Assembly: GCF_021504595.1 (NCBI RefSeq)
Contig: NZ_JACSGT010000001.1
Location: 3,178,578 to 3,242,577, forward strand
Direction: 5' to 3'
Length of the DNA stretch: 64,000 nucleotides
Source of the DNA: Chryseobacterium indicum
Lineage (GTDB): Bacteria > Bacteroidota > Bacteroidia > Flavobacteriales > Weeksellaceae
Shown here: positions 19,193 through 28,077 of the stretch, piece after piece
Layout: each line of letters starts with the position of its first letter
Numbering within the stretch: the first letter of the stretch is position 1
Notes under the pieces: generated by a model
Database searches by the model: none
The model's input: only the letters and a program-made list of their open reading frames with translations
What the model was told of the DNA's origin: nothing
Made by a program: the position numbers and the translations under genes

Positions 19193-20077
19193 TTAAGCAT
19201 TAAATTTTTCCGCAAACTCTTTCGCAAACTCCTCCAGTTTAATTTCGCCATCAACAATAGAACCATGTTCAATAAAATCCTTTTGAACAATGCCTGTTCT
19301 GATTCCTCTTCCCATTTCCGTATACAATTCTGCCATTTCCTGCGGAACTCCTGCCTGAAGCATTCCGTGTAAAGAATCTTCATCCTTAAATTCTATCCAA
19401 GGAAGTTCCGGTTTTCCGATGGTATTTCCGAAAATATTTGCAAAATCCTGCGCTTTACGAACGTCGCTCACAATATATCTTATATTTTTACCTTCAGAAT
19501 TTTTTACCAGTTCTTCAGCAGCAGCTTTTGCAATATCTTTTGGATGAACTAATGGAACTTCCGTGTGATCCGGATAATTCGCTCCAAGAATTCCTGCGTT
19601 TTTAATCAGCGGAATATCATTAAAGAAATTGATGTAGAAATATCCTGCTCTTAAAAAAGTGACGGATGTATTTTCCAGCTCATTGTAGAATTTCTCAATG
19701 GAATGAAGACCTTTTATCGGTCCGTTTTCCACAGGAGAATCTGCTCCGATGCTGCTCAGCATCACGATTCTTTTAACTCCGGTTTGTTGAATGGCTTCAG
19801 CATAATTCTTTCCTGCATTTTTTGTGTTTTCAACAAGATTTTCAAATCCCATATTGGGTGGAGTCATCAGAAACGCGGCATCATTTCCTCTAAAAGTTTC
19901 AACTAAAAAGTTGAGGTCTGTAATAGAACCGATAGCGGCTTTAGCTCCCAGATTTTCAATTTCACTTTTTTTAGATTCGCTGCTGCTGATTACAGTAATA
20001 TCATGTCCTTCTGCAATTAATTGTTCTGCAAGAGGTTTTGCTACATTTCCCAATGAACCGGTGATGATGATTTTCAT
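19193..20077 (-). CDS. NAD(P)-binding NmrA-type atypical SDR
   Basis: 294 residues. The start MKIIITGSLGN at 20077 puts the dinucleotide-binding motif G-x-x-G-x-x-A (residues 7-13) at the very N-terminus as in NmrA/QOR2-like proteins; an in-frame upstream start at 20152 lies in the promoter and is rejected. The body follows the atypical SDR fold (FRGNDAAFLMTPPN, then GVKRIVMLSSIGA). Such proteins sense or use NADP(H), often as quinone reductases. It is divergent from an HxlR regulator, which very likely controls it. Confidence 0.86.
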   Translation of the reverse strand: MKIIITGSLGNVAKPLAEQLIAEGHDITVISSSESKKSEIENLGAKAAIGSITDLNFLVETFRGNDAAFLMTPPNMGFENLVENTKNAGKNYAEAIQQTGVKRIVMLSSIGADSPVENGPIKGLHSIEKFYNELENTSVTFLRAGYFYINFFNDIPLIKNAGILGANYPDHTEVPLVHPKDIAKAAAEELVKNSEGKNIRYIVSDVRKAQDFANIFGNTIGKPELPWIEFKDEDSLHGMLQAGVPQEMAELYTEMGRGIRTGIVQKDFIEHGSIVDGEIKLEEFAKEFAEKFNA

Positions 20078-20121
20078 AATTTTTATTTTTTTGTTGATAA
20101 ATATTTTTTTATTTCCTGATA

Positions 20122-20160
20122 CAAAGGTATATTTGTACTTACTTTTATACAAGTACTTAC
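20122..20160. promoter_or_regulatory. Overlapping divergent promoters and operator of the NmrA/HxlR pair
   Basis: The minus-strand -7 box TACCTTTG (20122-20129) has a TTG at 20150-20152 with 20-bp spacing. The plus-strand -7 box TATATTTG (20128-20135) overlaps it by two bases. A dyad GTACTT-N10-AAGTAC (20135-20156) and a direct repeat GTACTTAC (20135-20142 and 20153-20160) cover both promoters, so one HxlR dimer could repress both genes. Confidence 0.6.
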
Positions 20161-20179
20161 CCTAAAGTATGTATTCATT

Positions 20180-20563
20180 ATGGCAGCCATAAAAGAAACA
20201 TCAACCATTCAGCAGAATAAAAAATACGCACTCGATTCCTGTCCTGTAACGTATGTCATGGAAAAGATCGGCGGATTCTGGAAGCCGATAATTTTATATC
20301 ATCTTTCCAACGGAGATAAAAGATACAGCGAACTGAAACGCGCCATTCCTGCGGTAACCGAAAAGATGCTCATCCAGCATTTAAAGCAACTGGAAAATGA
20401 CGGACTTATCATCAGAACCGCAAAACCTGTTGTTCCGCCACACGTAACCTACGAATTGAGTGAGGCAGGAAAAGGTTTAATTCCGGTTATCAGTTCCATG
20501 GCAGAATGGGCATTTAAACATATGGAAGGAAAATATGACCATTTAAGAAATGTAACATTCTAA
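20180..20563 (+). CDS. HxlR family winged-helix regulator
   Basis: 127 residues. It has the HxlR signature: an N-terminal Cys21 (DSCPVTYVMEKIGGFWKP), a winged HTH (RYSELKRAIPAVTEKMLIQHLKQLE) and a beta wing ending HVTYELSEAGKGL. The conserved cysteine is the redox- or electrophile-sensing residue in studied members (HypR, YodB-like). It is divergent from the NmrA gene across a shared operator, the usual layout in which the regulator represses the oxidoreductase until the cysteine is modified. Confidence 0.9.
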   Translation: MAAIKETSTIQQNKKYALDSCPVTYVMEKIGGFWKPIILYHLSNGDKRYSELKRAIPAVTEKMLIQHLKQLENDGLIIRTAKPVVPPHVTYELSEAGKGLIPVISSMAEWAFKHMEGKYDHLRNVTF

Positions 20564-20612
20564 AACTTTAACAATCAGAAAACTTAATCTCCATCAACCA
20601 TAAACCACCAAC

Positions 20613-20638
20613 AAAAAAAGCCCTCCGAAGAGAGCCTT
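20613..20638 (-). terminator. Intrinsic terminator of the Zn-alcohol dehydrogenase gene
   Basis: Read on the minus strand: an 8-bp stem with two wobbles closed by a UUCG tetraloop (20626-20629), followed by seven T (20613-20619). Confidence 0.85.
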
Positions 20639-20658
20639 AGTTAACAATATACGAAGAA

Positions 20659-21714
20659 TTACAAAGATTGCATATCAATCACGAAACGGTATTTCACATC
20701 GCTTTTCAGCATTCTGTCATACGCTTCATTAATGTCCTGCATTTTGATTAATTCAATATCCGATACAATATTATGTTTTCCGCAGAAATCCAAAAGTTCC
20801 TGAGTTTCGGCAATTCCTCCAATTAAAGATCCTGCAACCGAACGGCGCTGGAAAATAAGCGGTCTTGTACTTGGAGCTTCATTTTCAAATTCACCTACAA
20901 ATCCTACCATAACCAGAGTTCCGTTTAAAGCAACGGTTTGCATGTAAGGATTAATGTCGTGTTCATAAGGAACGGTATCAATAATCACATCAAATTTCCC
21001 TTTTACAGCATCCATCTGATCCTGTTCTGTGGAAATCACCACATGATCTGCTCCCAGATTTTTAGCATCTTCCGTTTTTCCCGGAGTTCTGGAGAATAAT
21101 GTTACTTCAGCACCTAAACCTTTTGCCAGTTTAATCGCCATGTGTCCCAAACCTCCCAAACCAACAACAGCAACTTTAGAATCAGGACCTACATTCCAGT
21201 GTCTTAGCGGAGACCATGTTGTAATTCCTGCACAAAGAAGAGGAGCAACAGCCGCTAAATCTAAGTTTTCAGGAACACTTAATACGAAATGCTCATCTAC
21301 AACTACTTTTTGAGAATATCCTCCGAAAGTATGTCCTCCCAAATGTTTATCAGCTCCATTATAAGTTCCTGTGAAACCATTCTGGCAATATTGTTCAAGA
21401 TCATGTTTGCAGCTTTCGCAATCGCCGCATGAATCTACCATACAGCCAACTGCAGCCAGATCGCCAACCTTAAATTTTGAAACCTCACTTCCTACATTAG
21501 TCACCCTTCCCACAATTTCGTGTCCCGGAACTACAGGATACATCGATCCGCCCCAGTCGTTTCTTGCGGTGTGAAGATCGGAGTGGCAAACACCGCAGTA
21601 TAGAATTTCAATTTCTACATCTTTTGCGGTTACTTCTCTTCTGGTGATATGTAATTCCTGTAAATCGGCAGTTTTGGATTCTGCCCCGTAAGCTTTTACT
21701 GTGAATGTACTCAT
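20659..21714 (-). CDS. Zinc-dependent NAD(P) alcohol dehydrogenase (cinnamyl-ADH/YahK type)
   Basis: 351 residues, medium-chain dehydrogenase. Catalytic zinc ligands are C43, H65-E66 and a cysteine in PLLCAGITTW; structural zinc is held by C96, C99, C102 and C110. The Rossmann motif is GLGGLGHMAIKLA. The residue after the second strand (SRTPGK) is the pattern seen in NADP-preferring CAD-type enzymes such as YahK, which reduce aldehydes. It is divergent from an AraC regulator and has its own terminator. Confidence 0.92.
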   Translation of the reverse strand: MSTFTVKAYGAESKTADLQELHITRREVTAKDVEIEILYCGVCHSDLHTARNDWGGSMYPVVPGHEIVGRVTNVGSEVSKFKVGDLAAVGCMVDSCGDCESCKHDLEQYCQNGFTGTYNGADKHLGGHTFGGYSQKVVVDEHFVLSVPENLDLAAVAPLLCAGITTWSPLRHWNVGPDSKVAVVGLGGLGHMAIKLAKGLGAEVTLFSRTPGKTEDAKNLGADHVVISTEQDQMDAVKGKFDVIIDTVPYEHDINPYMQTVALNGTLVMVGFVGEFENEAPSTRPLIFQRRSVAGSLIGGIAETQELLDFCGKHNIVSDIELIKMQDINEAYDRMLKSDVKYRFVIDMQSL

Positions 21715-21881
21715 TTTGTTTAGTATTAATTATTTTGATTAGTTTATTCTTTGATTCAGAATAGGAAATTCTTCATTTTCCTAGCTGCAAAATTCGAACC
21801 TTTTGCAGTAAATCATCTTATATAAATTACGGAAAGATGTACCAATTTTACAGACAGAATAAAACGTAGGATTAAAAGTGG

Positions 21882-21889
21882 TAATTTTG
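21882..21889 (+). promoter_or_regulatory. Promoter -7 box (TAATTTTG) of the AraC regulator
   Basis: Exact TAnnTTTG match 22 bp before the ATG at 21912, in the 197-bp divergent region shared with the alcohol dehydrogenase gene. Confidence 0.5.
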
Positions 21890-21911
21890 AATAGCAATTA
21901 AAATTTACTTC

Positions 21912-22814
21912 ATGGAAAATCGGGAGACTGAAATCTACAATACAGTTTCAGAATACAATAAAATGCTGAATCACGAGACGTTACATCCTTTGGTAAGTGT
22001 AATCGATTTTTCCAAATCTGATCCTATTTGTCAGCATGTAAGACAGTTTGGTTTTTACACGGTCTTTTTAAAAGATGTCATGTGCGGCGATATGCAGTAC
22101 GGAAAACACAGCTACGATTATCAGGAAGGAACACTGGTGTTTATTGCTCCGGGACAGACGTACGGAATTTATAATGCAGGTACCTACATTCAGCCAGCCG
22201 GTTTTGCTCTCGTTTTTCATCCTGATTTATTAAAAGGAACTAATCTCGGAAAAAATATCAAAGAGTATAATTTTTTCTCTTATGAAGTGCATGAAGCACT
22301 CCATCTTTCAGAAAAAGAAAGAGAAATTATTCTCGAATGTTTTAAAAATATAAAGCATGAACTGGAACAACCGATTGATAAACACAGTAAATCTTTAATT
22401 GTTAACAATATCGAACTGTTCCTGAATTACTGTATGCGGTTTTACGACCGTCAGTTTATCACCAGAGATCACATCAATCAGGGAGTCATCGGAAAATTTG
22501 AAACTCTTCTGAATGATTATCTCACCTCCGAAAAACCTAAAAATATAGGCTTTCCAATGGTAAATTATTTTGCGGAACAACTTAATCTTTCCGCGAATTA
22601 TTTTGGTGATCTCATTAAAAAAGAAATGGGAGTTTCCGCTCAGGAATTCATCCACAATAAACTGATTGATGTGGCAAAAGACCAGATTTTCGATTCTGCA
22701 AAGTCCATCAGTGAAATTTCTTATAATTTAGGCTTTAAATATCCTCAGCATTTTACCAGACTTTTTAAAAGTAAAGTAGGCGTTTCTCCAAGTGAATACA
22801 AAACGCTGAATTAG
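21912..22814 (+). CDS. AraC family transcriptional regulator
   Basis: 300 residues. The N-terminal part (to about 170) is a cupin-like sensor domain (QYGKHSYDYQEGTLVFIAPG). The C-terminal 100 residues are the AraC double HTH: LNLSANYFGDLIKKEMGVS, then SISEISYNLGFKYPQHFTRL, closing with KVGVSPSEYK. It probably regulates the divergent alcohol dehydrogenase gene and perhaps the carboxylesterase downstream; the inducer is unknown. Confidence 0.92.
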   Translation: MENRETEIYNTVSEYNKMLNHETLHPLVSVIDFSKSDPICQHVRQFGFYTVFLKDVMCGDMQYGKHSYDYQEGTLVFIAPGQTYGIYNAGTYIQPAGFALVFHPDLLKGTNLGKNIKEYNFFSYEVHEALHLSEKEREIILECFKNIKHELEQPIDKHSKSLIVNNIELFLNYCMRFYDRQFITRDHINQGVIGKFETLLNDYLTSEKPKNIGFPMVNYFAEQLNLSANYFGDLIKKEMGVSAQEFIHNKLIDVAKDQIFDSAKSISEISYNLGFKYPQHFTRLFKSKVGVSPSEYKTLN

Positions 22815-22943
22815 TTTAAAAAATAAATTTCCACGAGTACAACGAGCAAATCTGTTGGTTAAATTAGCGCAAAAAAGAGATATTGAGGTGAAGTTAAAGT
22901 AAGAAATCACTACCTTTAAAAAGCAGACCAATATTGTTTCATC

Positions 22944-24272
22944 ATGACGGCAAAACAAAATACAGGAATTCATACTTTTCATACTTCTATCGGTAAAATA
23001 TCTGCAATAAAAACAAACGGTGTGATCAAAGCGAAAAGCATCCGTTACGCGCGATCAGAAAGATATAAAAAGCCCGTTCCTGTAGAAGATATTCAGACTC
23101 ACGAAATTTTGGATAAAACACCGGTTTGTCCTCAACACATCAGTCCGTTACTTGAAAGATTGATCCAGAAAACAACTATCGATCATTTTGAACCCGATGA
23201 ATCTCCTCAGTTTTTAACAGTCACCCGTCCTGAACATACGGTGGAAAATGAAAAACTTCCTGTCGTGGTTTGGATTCACGGAGGTTCCTATGAAATCGGC
23301 TGCGGAGATCTGCCCACTTCCGATCCTTCGGTGTGGGTGAAAGAACAGCATATTATAGTTGTTTCTGTAAGTTATCGTCTCGGGCTTTTCGGGTTTTTGG
23401 GTGGAAACGAAGAAAGACCTGCCAATTTAGGCTTGTTCGATATCATGGAATCCCTGAAATGGATTCAGAAAAATATTCACAGTTTTGGCGGAAATCCGGA
23501 AAATGTTACTCTTTTCGGACAGTCTTCGGGAGGGGATGCGATTGCACATCTGATGATTTCCGAAGGAATTGATGGTTTGTTTAAAAGAGCGATTATCCAC
23601 AGCGCGCCGCTTGGTTTCAGGATGAAAAGAGGCAAAATGTCTTTAGAATTTTTCAGAAAAACCGATTTTCTGAAGCATGAAAAAGATCCCCTGAAAATGG
23701 TGGATGAATACGTTAAATTTTTACCTTCATTCAGAAAATACGGTTTAAAAACGTCCATGCCTTTCTGTACGCAATATGGTTTCGCCCCCTTATGCAAGGA
23801 AGAGGAAAGTCTACCAAAATGGAAAGCGAATGCGAAAAAATATGATGTATTGATCGGTTCCAATCATGACGAAACTGCTTTTTATGTAAAAACGGCTCAG
23901 GAAGGACTTTACACCTATCTTCACGAAAAGATTCTCAACAAAATCGTTCGTAAGACAACAGAATCCATTTACGAAAAACCGGCAAAGATTTTTGCTGAAA
24001 ATTATGCTTCGGGTGGTGGAAATATTTATCAGTTTAAAATTAATTCTGTTCTGAAAAACAATTACATCGGAGCTTCCCACTGTGTAGATCTTCCGTTGAT
24101 TTTCGAAAATCAGGAAGCGTGGAAATCGGCAGAACTTTTAAAAGATGTCCCGTGGAAACACATTCAGGAAAACGGAAAAAAACTTCGTGCGCTCTGGGCA
24201 GAATTTGCAAGAACAGGGAAAATTTCCGATCATTCAGAACGACCGGAAATTCTTGAACTCCGAAAAGTTTAG
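22944..24272 (+). CDS. Carboxylesterase family (type B) hydrolase
   Basis: 442 residues without a signal peptide, so cytoplasmic. The oxyanion segment is WIHGGSYEIG. The nucleophile elbow is GQSSG (residues 192-196) with S194. A likely catalytic His lies in GASHCVDLPLIF. It is shorter than the usual ~500 residues of the family, mainly in the C-terminal half, and the elbow is GQSSG instead of the common GESAG. Substrate unknown. It follows the AraC gene on the same strand by 129 bp. Confidence 0.87.
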   Translation: MTAKQNTGIHTFHTSIGKISAIKTNGVIKAKSIRYARSERYKKPVPVEDIQTHEILDKTPVCPQHISPLLERLIQKTTIDHFEPDESPQFLTVTRPEHTVENEKLPVVVWIHGGSYEIGCGDLPTSDPSVWVKEQHIIVVSVSYRLGLFGFLGGNEERPANLGLFDIMESLKWIQKNIHSFGGNPENVTLFGQSSGGDAIAHLMISEGIDGLFKRAIIHSAPLGFRMKRGKMSLEFFRKTDFLKHEKDPLKMVDEYVKFLPSFRKYGLKTSMPFCTQYGFAPLCKEEESLPKWKANAKKYDVLIGSNHDETAFYVKTAQEGLYTYLHEKILNKIVRKTTESIYEKPAKIFAENYASGGGNIYQFKINSVLKNNYIGASHCVDLPLIFENQEAWKSAELLKDVPWKHIQENGKKLRALWAEFARTGKISDHSERPEILELRKV

Positions 24273-24279
24273 TTTTATT

Positions 24280-24446
24280 TTTTAAACACGAATACCACGA
24301 ATTTTCTACATTTTTTAAACACGAATGTCACAAATATTTTCACGAATATTCACAAAGTAATTTTAGATAGATTCATTTAAAATTGTGCTATTTGCAAAAG
24401 TATTCGTGTCATTTGTGAAAGCCATTTGTAATATTCGTGTTCAAAT
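24280..24446. repeat. Dispersed AAACACGAAT-type intergenic repeat, inverted arms
   Basis: Two arms of about 45 bp (about 24311-24355 and 24400-24443) are imperfect inverted copies of a motif built from AAACACGAAT, CACAAAT and TTTCACGAAT. A partial third copy lies at 24280-24305. The same motif forms the outer arms of the repeat at 31022-31352. It belongs to the class of intergenic repeats common in flavobacterial chromosomes. Confidence 0.6.
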
Positions 24447-25918
24447 TATTCAGCAAGCCAGACACTCACATTTCCTGCCGGAACCGGGAAATTTCCCCAA
24501 CCGTTTTCATCGATGGTAATTTTATCCTCAAATCTTCCCAAAGCATCATAAAACGTTTGTCCGATATATCTTTCGCCCATCTCCATCGGTTTTTCGTACG
24601 CATCTTTATTGCTTAAGACAACCGCACATCCGGAATGTTCCTCATCGCCTTCACGAACCCAGCCCAGACAATTGGCATCCTCAAAATAATCTCTCTGTTC
24701 TCCGTAAGCATTGTTTTTTCGGGCTTTCAGAAGTTCTTCAATACCGTCCACTTTATTTAAGAATATTTCCTGATCGTTGCCTTCTTTATCTTTATCCACA
24801 TAATGCGCTCCGTAGAGATCCGGATAAAATACACACGGATAACCGTCTTTTCTCAACAGAATCAATGCATACGCCAAAGGTTTGAACCATTCTTCAACTG
24901 GAGCTTCAAGATCCTGTAAAGGCTGTGTATCATGATTATCTACAAGACTTACCGAGTGAAGCGGATCTGCCTGAGTAAGACTTTCGTCAAAAATTCTCCG
25001 CAAATCGTAAGACGCTCCTTCATTGGAAGCGGTATGGAAACTATTCTGTAGAGAACTGTCGAACAGACTCATGCATCCTTCTGTAACTTCTATGTATTTC
25101 TGCAAGAGATTCAGATATCCGGGAGCCCAATATTCGCCGACCGCAAAAATATTTTTTCCGGTATTGGAACGAAGCAAAGTAAGCCATTCTTTATAAAAAT
25201 CAAATGAAATATGCTTTAAGGCATCCAGTCTCACGCCGTCGAAATCAGTTTCATCAAAATACCATTTTGCCCAGTTGTTCAGTTCTTCGCGTACGAACGG
25301 ATTTCTGTGTTCTACATCGTTGTACATCAGGTAATCGTAATTTCCCTTCTCATCATCGATCATTTCTTCCCAGTCGGTTCCGTATTCATTTTTAATTTTA
25401 AAAATCTGTGAATCCATTCCTTCGGCATAATCTACACCGCTGAAGCAGGTGAAGTTCCATTCAAATTCAGAATATTTTTTATTTCTTCCGGGAAAGGTGA
25501 ATTTGGTATAAGACTGTATTTCTATTTCATCCGAGATTATTTTTTCTCTGTTTTCTTCGTCAACTTTTAATGCTTTAAAGGTTTCCAGTTCATCGCCTCC
25601 GCCTTTATGTCCAAGTACAATATCTACAATTACTTTAATATTGTTTTCTTTAAGCGCTTTTATTGCTTTAATATAATCTTCTTTAGTACCGTATTTGGTG
25701 GGAATTGTTCCTTTCTGATCAAATTCTCCGAGGTCATAGAGGTCGTAAGCATCGTAGCCAATAGAATGACCTCCTGTTGCGCCTTTGTAAGCGGGCGGAA
25801 ACCAGACTGAGGTAATGCCGAGTCCGGCTAAATATTTTGCGTTTTGTTCTGCTTCTTTCCACAGTTTGCTGTCTCCTTCTGTATACCAGTGGAAATACTG
25901 AATCATCGTTTCATTCAT
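24446..25918 (-). CDS. Cytoplasmic alpha-amylase (GH13, bacterial AmyA/AmyS type)
   Basis: 490 residues, no signal peptide. It cleaves alpha-1,4 linkages in glycogen or maltodextrins inside the cell. The GH13 regions are present: region I DIVLGHKGGGDE, nucleophile D232 (GVRLDALKH), acid/base E262 (AVGEYW) and transition-state D330 (VDNHD). Spacing matches the liquefying Bacillus amylases and E. coli AmyA. It is a single-gene unit; its 3' end adjoins the repeat at 24280-24446. Confidence 0.93.
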   Translation of the reverse strand: MNETMIQYFHWYTEGDSKLWKEAEQNAKYLAGLGITSVWFPPAYKGATGGHSIGYDAYDLYDLGEFDQKGTIPTKYGTKEDYIKAIKALKENNIKVIVDIVLGHKGGGDELETFKALKVDEENREKIISDEIEIQSYTKFTFPGRNKKYSEFEWNFTCFSGVDYAEGMDSQIFKIKNEYGTDWEEMIDDEKGNYDYLMYNDVEHRNPFVREELNNWAKWYFDETDFDGVRLDALKHISFDFYKEWLTLLRSNTGKNIFAVGEYWAPGYLNLLQKYIEVTEGCMSLFDSSLQNSFHTASNEGASYDLRRIFDESLTQADPLHSVSLVDNHDTQPLQDLEAPVEEWFKPLAYALILLRKDGYPCVFYPDLYGAHYVDKDKEGNDQEIFLNKVDGIEELLKARKNNAYGEQRDYFEDANCLGWVREGDEEHSGCAVVLSNKDAYEKPMEMGERYIGQTFYDALGRFEDKITIDENGWGNFPVPAGNVSVWLAE

Positions 25919-25965
25919 AAATTGTAAAATTTGGTTACTACAATTTAGTGAAAAAATCCGGATTA

Positions 25966-27042
25966 TCAGTCTTCGAATTCTTTAAACGGAATTTTTAGTT
26001 GAACGGAAACCTGTTTTTTTTCTTCGGTATTGAGGTGGGAGAGAGATAATCCCAACAGTCTCACCGGTTTATCAAAAGGTCTTAATTCCCAAAGTTTTTT
26101 TCCGGTTTTCAGATATTGTTCGGCAGAGGAAAAATATTCTTCTTTGGTGATACTTCTTGTATAGAGTGAGAAATCTTTGTATTTAATTTTTAAAGTTAAA
26201 GATCTTCCCAGAATATTATTTTTCTGTAAGCGTGTGTGAAGCTCTTCACTCAGACTTTCCAGTTTTTCATTGACCTGCTGTTCATCAAAAAGATCTTCAA
26301 AAAAAGTTCTTTCTACTGCTACACTTTTCTGGATGCGGTGCGGTTTTACTTCTGAATGATGAATTCCGCGAACCACGTTGTAATAATAAGCTCCGGATTT
26401 TCCGAACAGTCTTGTTAAATCTTCAATGGATCTTTTCTTTAGATCTTTTCCTTTGTAAATGCCTAAGCTGAACATTTTATTAGCCGTTACTTTTCCGACT
26501 CCATAAAATTTTTCTACCGGAAGTTCTTCCAGAAAACCTTCGATTTTGTCGGGATGAATGGTTTTTTGTCCGTTCGGTTTGTTGATATCTGAAGCGACTT
26601 TGGCTAAAAATTTATTCACAGAAATTCCGGCGGAAGCAGTAAGTCCAGTTTCGTCAAAAATTTTCTGACGGATCTCTTTGGCGATCTGATTGGCAGATTC
26701 CATTCCTTTTTTATTTTCTGTAACGTCGAGGTAGGCTTCATCCAAAGAAAGAGGTTCCACCAGATCGGTGTATTCGTAAAATATTTCACGGATCTTTTTA
26801 GAAATTTCTTTATAACGCGCAAAGCGCGGAGGTACGAAAATAAGGTGCGGACATTTTTCTTTTGCCGTTTTGCTGGGCATTGCAGAACGGACTCCGAATT
26901 TTCTGGCTTCGTAACTTGCCGCCGAAACCACACCACGATGTCCGCCTCCGACTGCAATTGCTTTTCCTTTCAATGCAGGATTGTCATGCTGCTCCACAGA
27001 AGCATAGAATGCATCCATATCGACATGAATTATTTTGCGCAT
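25966..27042 (-). CDS. dinB: DNA polymerase IV (Y family)
   Basis: A translesion polymerase of 358 residues. It begins MRKIIHVDMDAFYASVEQ with the first metal-binding Asp; the second acidic pair is in SLDEAYLD. The little-finger domain follows, and near the C-terminus QLKIPF fits a beta-clamp-binding motif. An in-frame ATG six codons upstream (27060) is also possible, but a perfect -7 box at 27065-27072 would put the transcript start at about that ATG, and the family normally begins at the MRKIIHVD residue, so 27042 is chosen. Confidence 0.93.
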   Translation of the reverse strand: MRKIIHVDMDAFYASVEQHDNPALKGKAIAVGGGHRGVVSAASYEARKFGVRSAMPSKTAKEKCPHLIFVPPRFARYKEISKKIREIFYEYTDLVEPLSLDEAYLDVTENKKGMESANQIAKEIRQKIFDETGLTASAGISVNKFLAKVASDINKPNGQKTIHPDKIEGFLEELPVEKFYGVGKVTANKMFSLGIYKGKDLKKRSIEDLTRLFGKSGAYYYNVVRGIHHSEVKPHRIQKSVAVERTFFEDLFDEQQVNEKLESLSEELHTRLQKNNILGRSLTLKIKYKDFSLYTRSITKEEYFSSAEQYLKTGKKLWELRPFDKPVRLLGLSLSHLNTEEKKQVSVQLKIPFKEFED

Positions 27043-27064
27043 GGGAAAAGAAGAATCCATACCG

Positions 27065-27072
27065 CAAAGATA
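27065..27072 (-). promoter_or_regulatory. Promoter -7 box (TATCTTTG) of dinB
   Basis: Exact TAnnTTTG on the minus strand, immediately ahead of the longer candidate start codon. No -33 TTG at the usual distance. If real, it favours the ATG at 27042. No LexA-like palindrome was noticed. Confidence 0.4.
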
Positions 27073-27239
27073 TGGATTCCTGTATTTTTAATTATTTTCT
27101 TTTGTCCTTAATTTATTTAATCGCAAGGATAGACAAAGGTTTATAGAAATGAAATATTTTTAAGATAAAACAAAGCCGTTTCACTTATTTTCGAAATACA
27201 ATTGAATAAATTTTGTCTTACTTCGCGGTAAAATAAGAA

Positions 27240-27755
27240 TTACTTCAAAAGTTTATCAATTGTTGCCTGAATTTCCGGATCTTCAGGAGTAATGGCGTAA
27301 TATTTTGCAATGGCAGATTTCTGATCGATCACCATATAACGCGGAATCCAGTTCAGATCAACATAATTATTGAAATCGTTTTTCCAGCCGGAGGAAAACC
27401 AGTAGTTCTCTTTATCTTTCATTTCAAATTTTTCCAGACTTCTGTCAAAGCCTTCTTTGGAACGGTCCAACGATAGAAATACAAAATCTATGTTTTTATT
27501 TTTTTCTTCCAGTTCTCTGGCTTTCGGAAGCGCATTTAAACAGTCTCTGCACCATCCTGCCCAAAAATCAATAACCAGAACTTTACCTTTATGCTGATCC
27601 AGAATCTGCTGAATGGTAACCGTTTTTCCGTCTTCATCTTCCAGTTTCTGCGCCAAAGCTTCTTTGGAGAAACCCTTTTTCAGAACTTTCGGGGTCTGCT
27701 GAGAACAGCCTAATCCGAAAATTCCCATCATTAATAGTAACAACAGTTTTTTCAT
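27240..27755 (-). CDS. TlpA/thioredoxin-like lipoprotein
   Basis: 171 residues. The start at 27755 gives a clean lipoprotein signal (MKKLLLLLMMGIFGLGC, Cys17); an upstream in-frame start at 27788 would lie beyond the promoter box and is rejected. The thioredoxin-fold domain has the redox motif W-C-R-D-C (C69, C72) in DFWAGWCRDC and a cis-proline region (WIPRYMVID). It likely reduces or isomerises disulfides, or supports cytochrome maturation, on the periplasmic face. No neighbour suggests a specific client. Confidence 0.88.
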   Translation of the reverse strand: MKKLLLLLMMGIFGLGCSQQTPKVLKKGFSKEALAQKLEDEDGKTVTIQQILDQHKGKVLVIDFWAGWCRDCLNALPKARELEEKNKNIDFVFLSLDRSKEGFDRSLEKFEMKDKENYWFSSGWKNDFNNYVDLNWIPRYMVIDQKSAIAKYYAITPEDPEIQATIDKLLK

Positions 27756-27775
27756 GTTCAAAAAAATTATGTATG

Positions 27776-27783
27776 CAAATCTA
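27776..27783 (-). promoter_or_regulatory. Promoter -7 box (TAGATTTG) of the TlpA-like gene
   Basis: Exact TAnnTTTG on the minus strand, 20 bp before the ATG at 27755. Confidence 0.5.
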
Positions 27784-27905
27784 GACAATGCTGTCCAATC
27801 TGTACTGATTTTTTGATGACTTTATGAAAATTGATTGGATTGAAGATTTCTATTGCATTTACAATTAAAAAATTCACAAATTTTATCGTTCTGAAAACAT
27901 CGACA

Positions 27906-28048
27906 AATATTAAGTCTGTTTAAACTTTTATTTAACCGCAAAAGTCACAAAAAGATCTACTAAATTTTTTATTTAAAGTTGATTATTCTGGAAATTCGCT
28001 TTAACATTATCTTTTGTCCCTTTTGCGGTTAATTCTGAAATTAGTTTA
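27906..28048. repeat. Inverted repeat copy A (ACCGCAAAAG type)
   Basis: About 140 bp that recurs in inverted orientation at 31084-31296 with near identity, apart from one T-run length difference and a 67-70 bp extra segment in the other copy. It contains inward-facing AACCGCAAAAG motifs at both ends. Copies A and B enclose punA, lpxK and truA. Confidence 0.85.
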
Positions 28049-28077
28049 TCACAAGTTTATTGTTAATAATCTTAGGT

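Noticed and set aside
18867..19193. 108-residue minus-strand frame in the gap after the phosphodiesterase gene
   Set aside because: It runs through a perfect 14-bp palindrome and AT-rich spacer, has no domain or promoter box, and begins at the stop region of the next gene. More likely part of a dispersed intergenic repeat than a gene.
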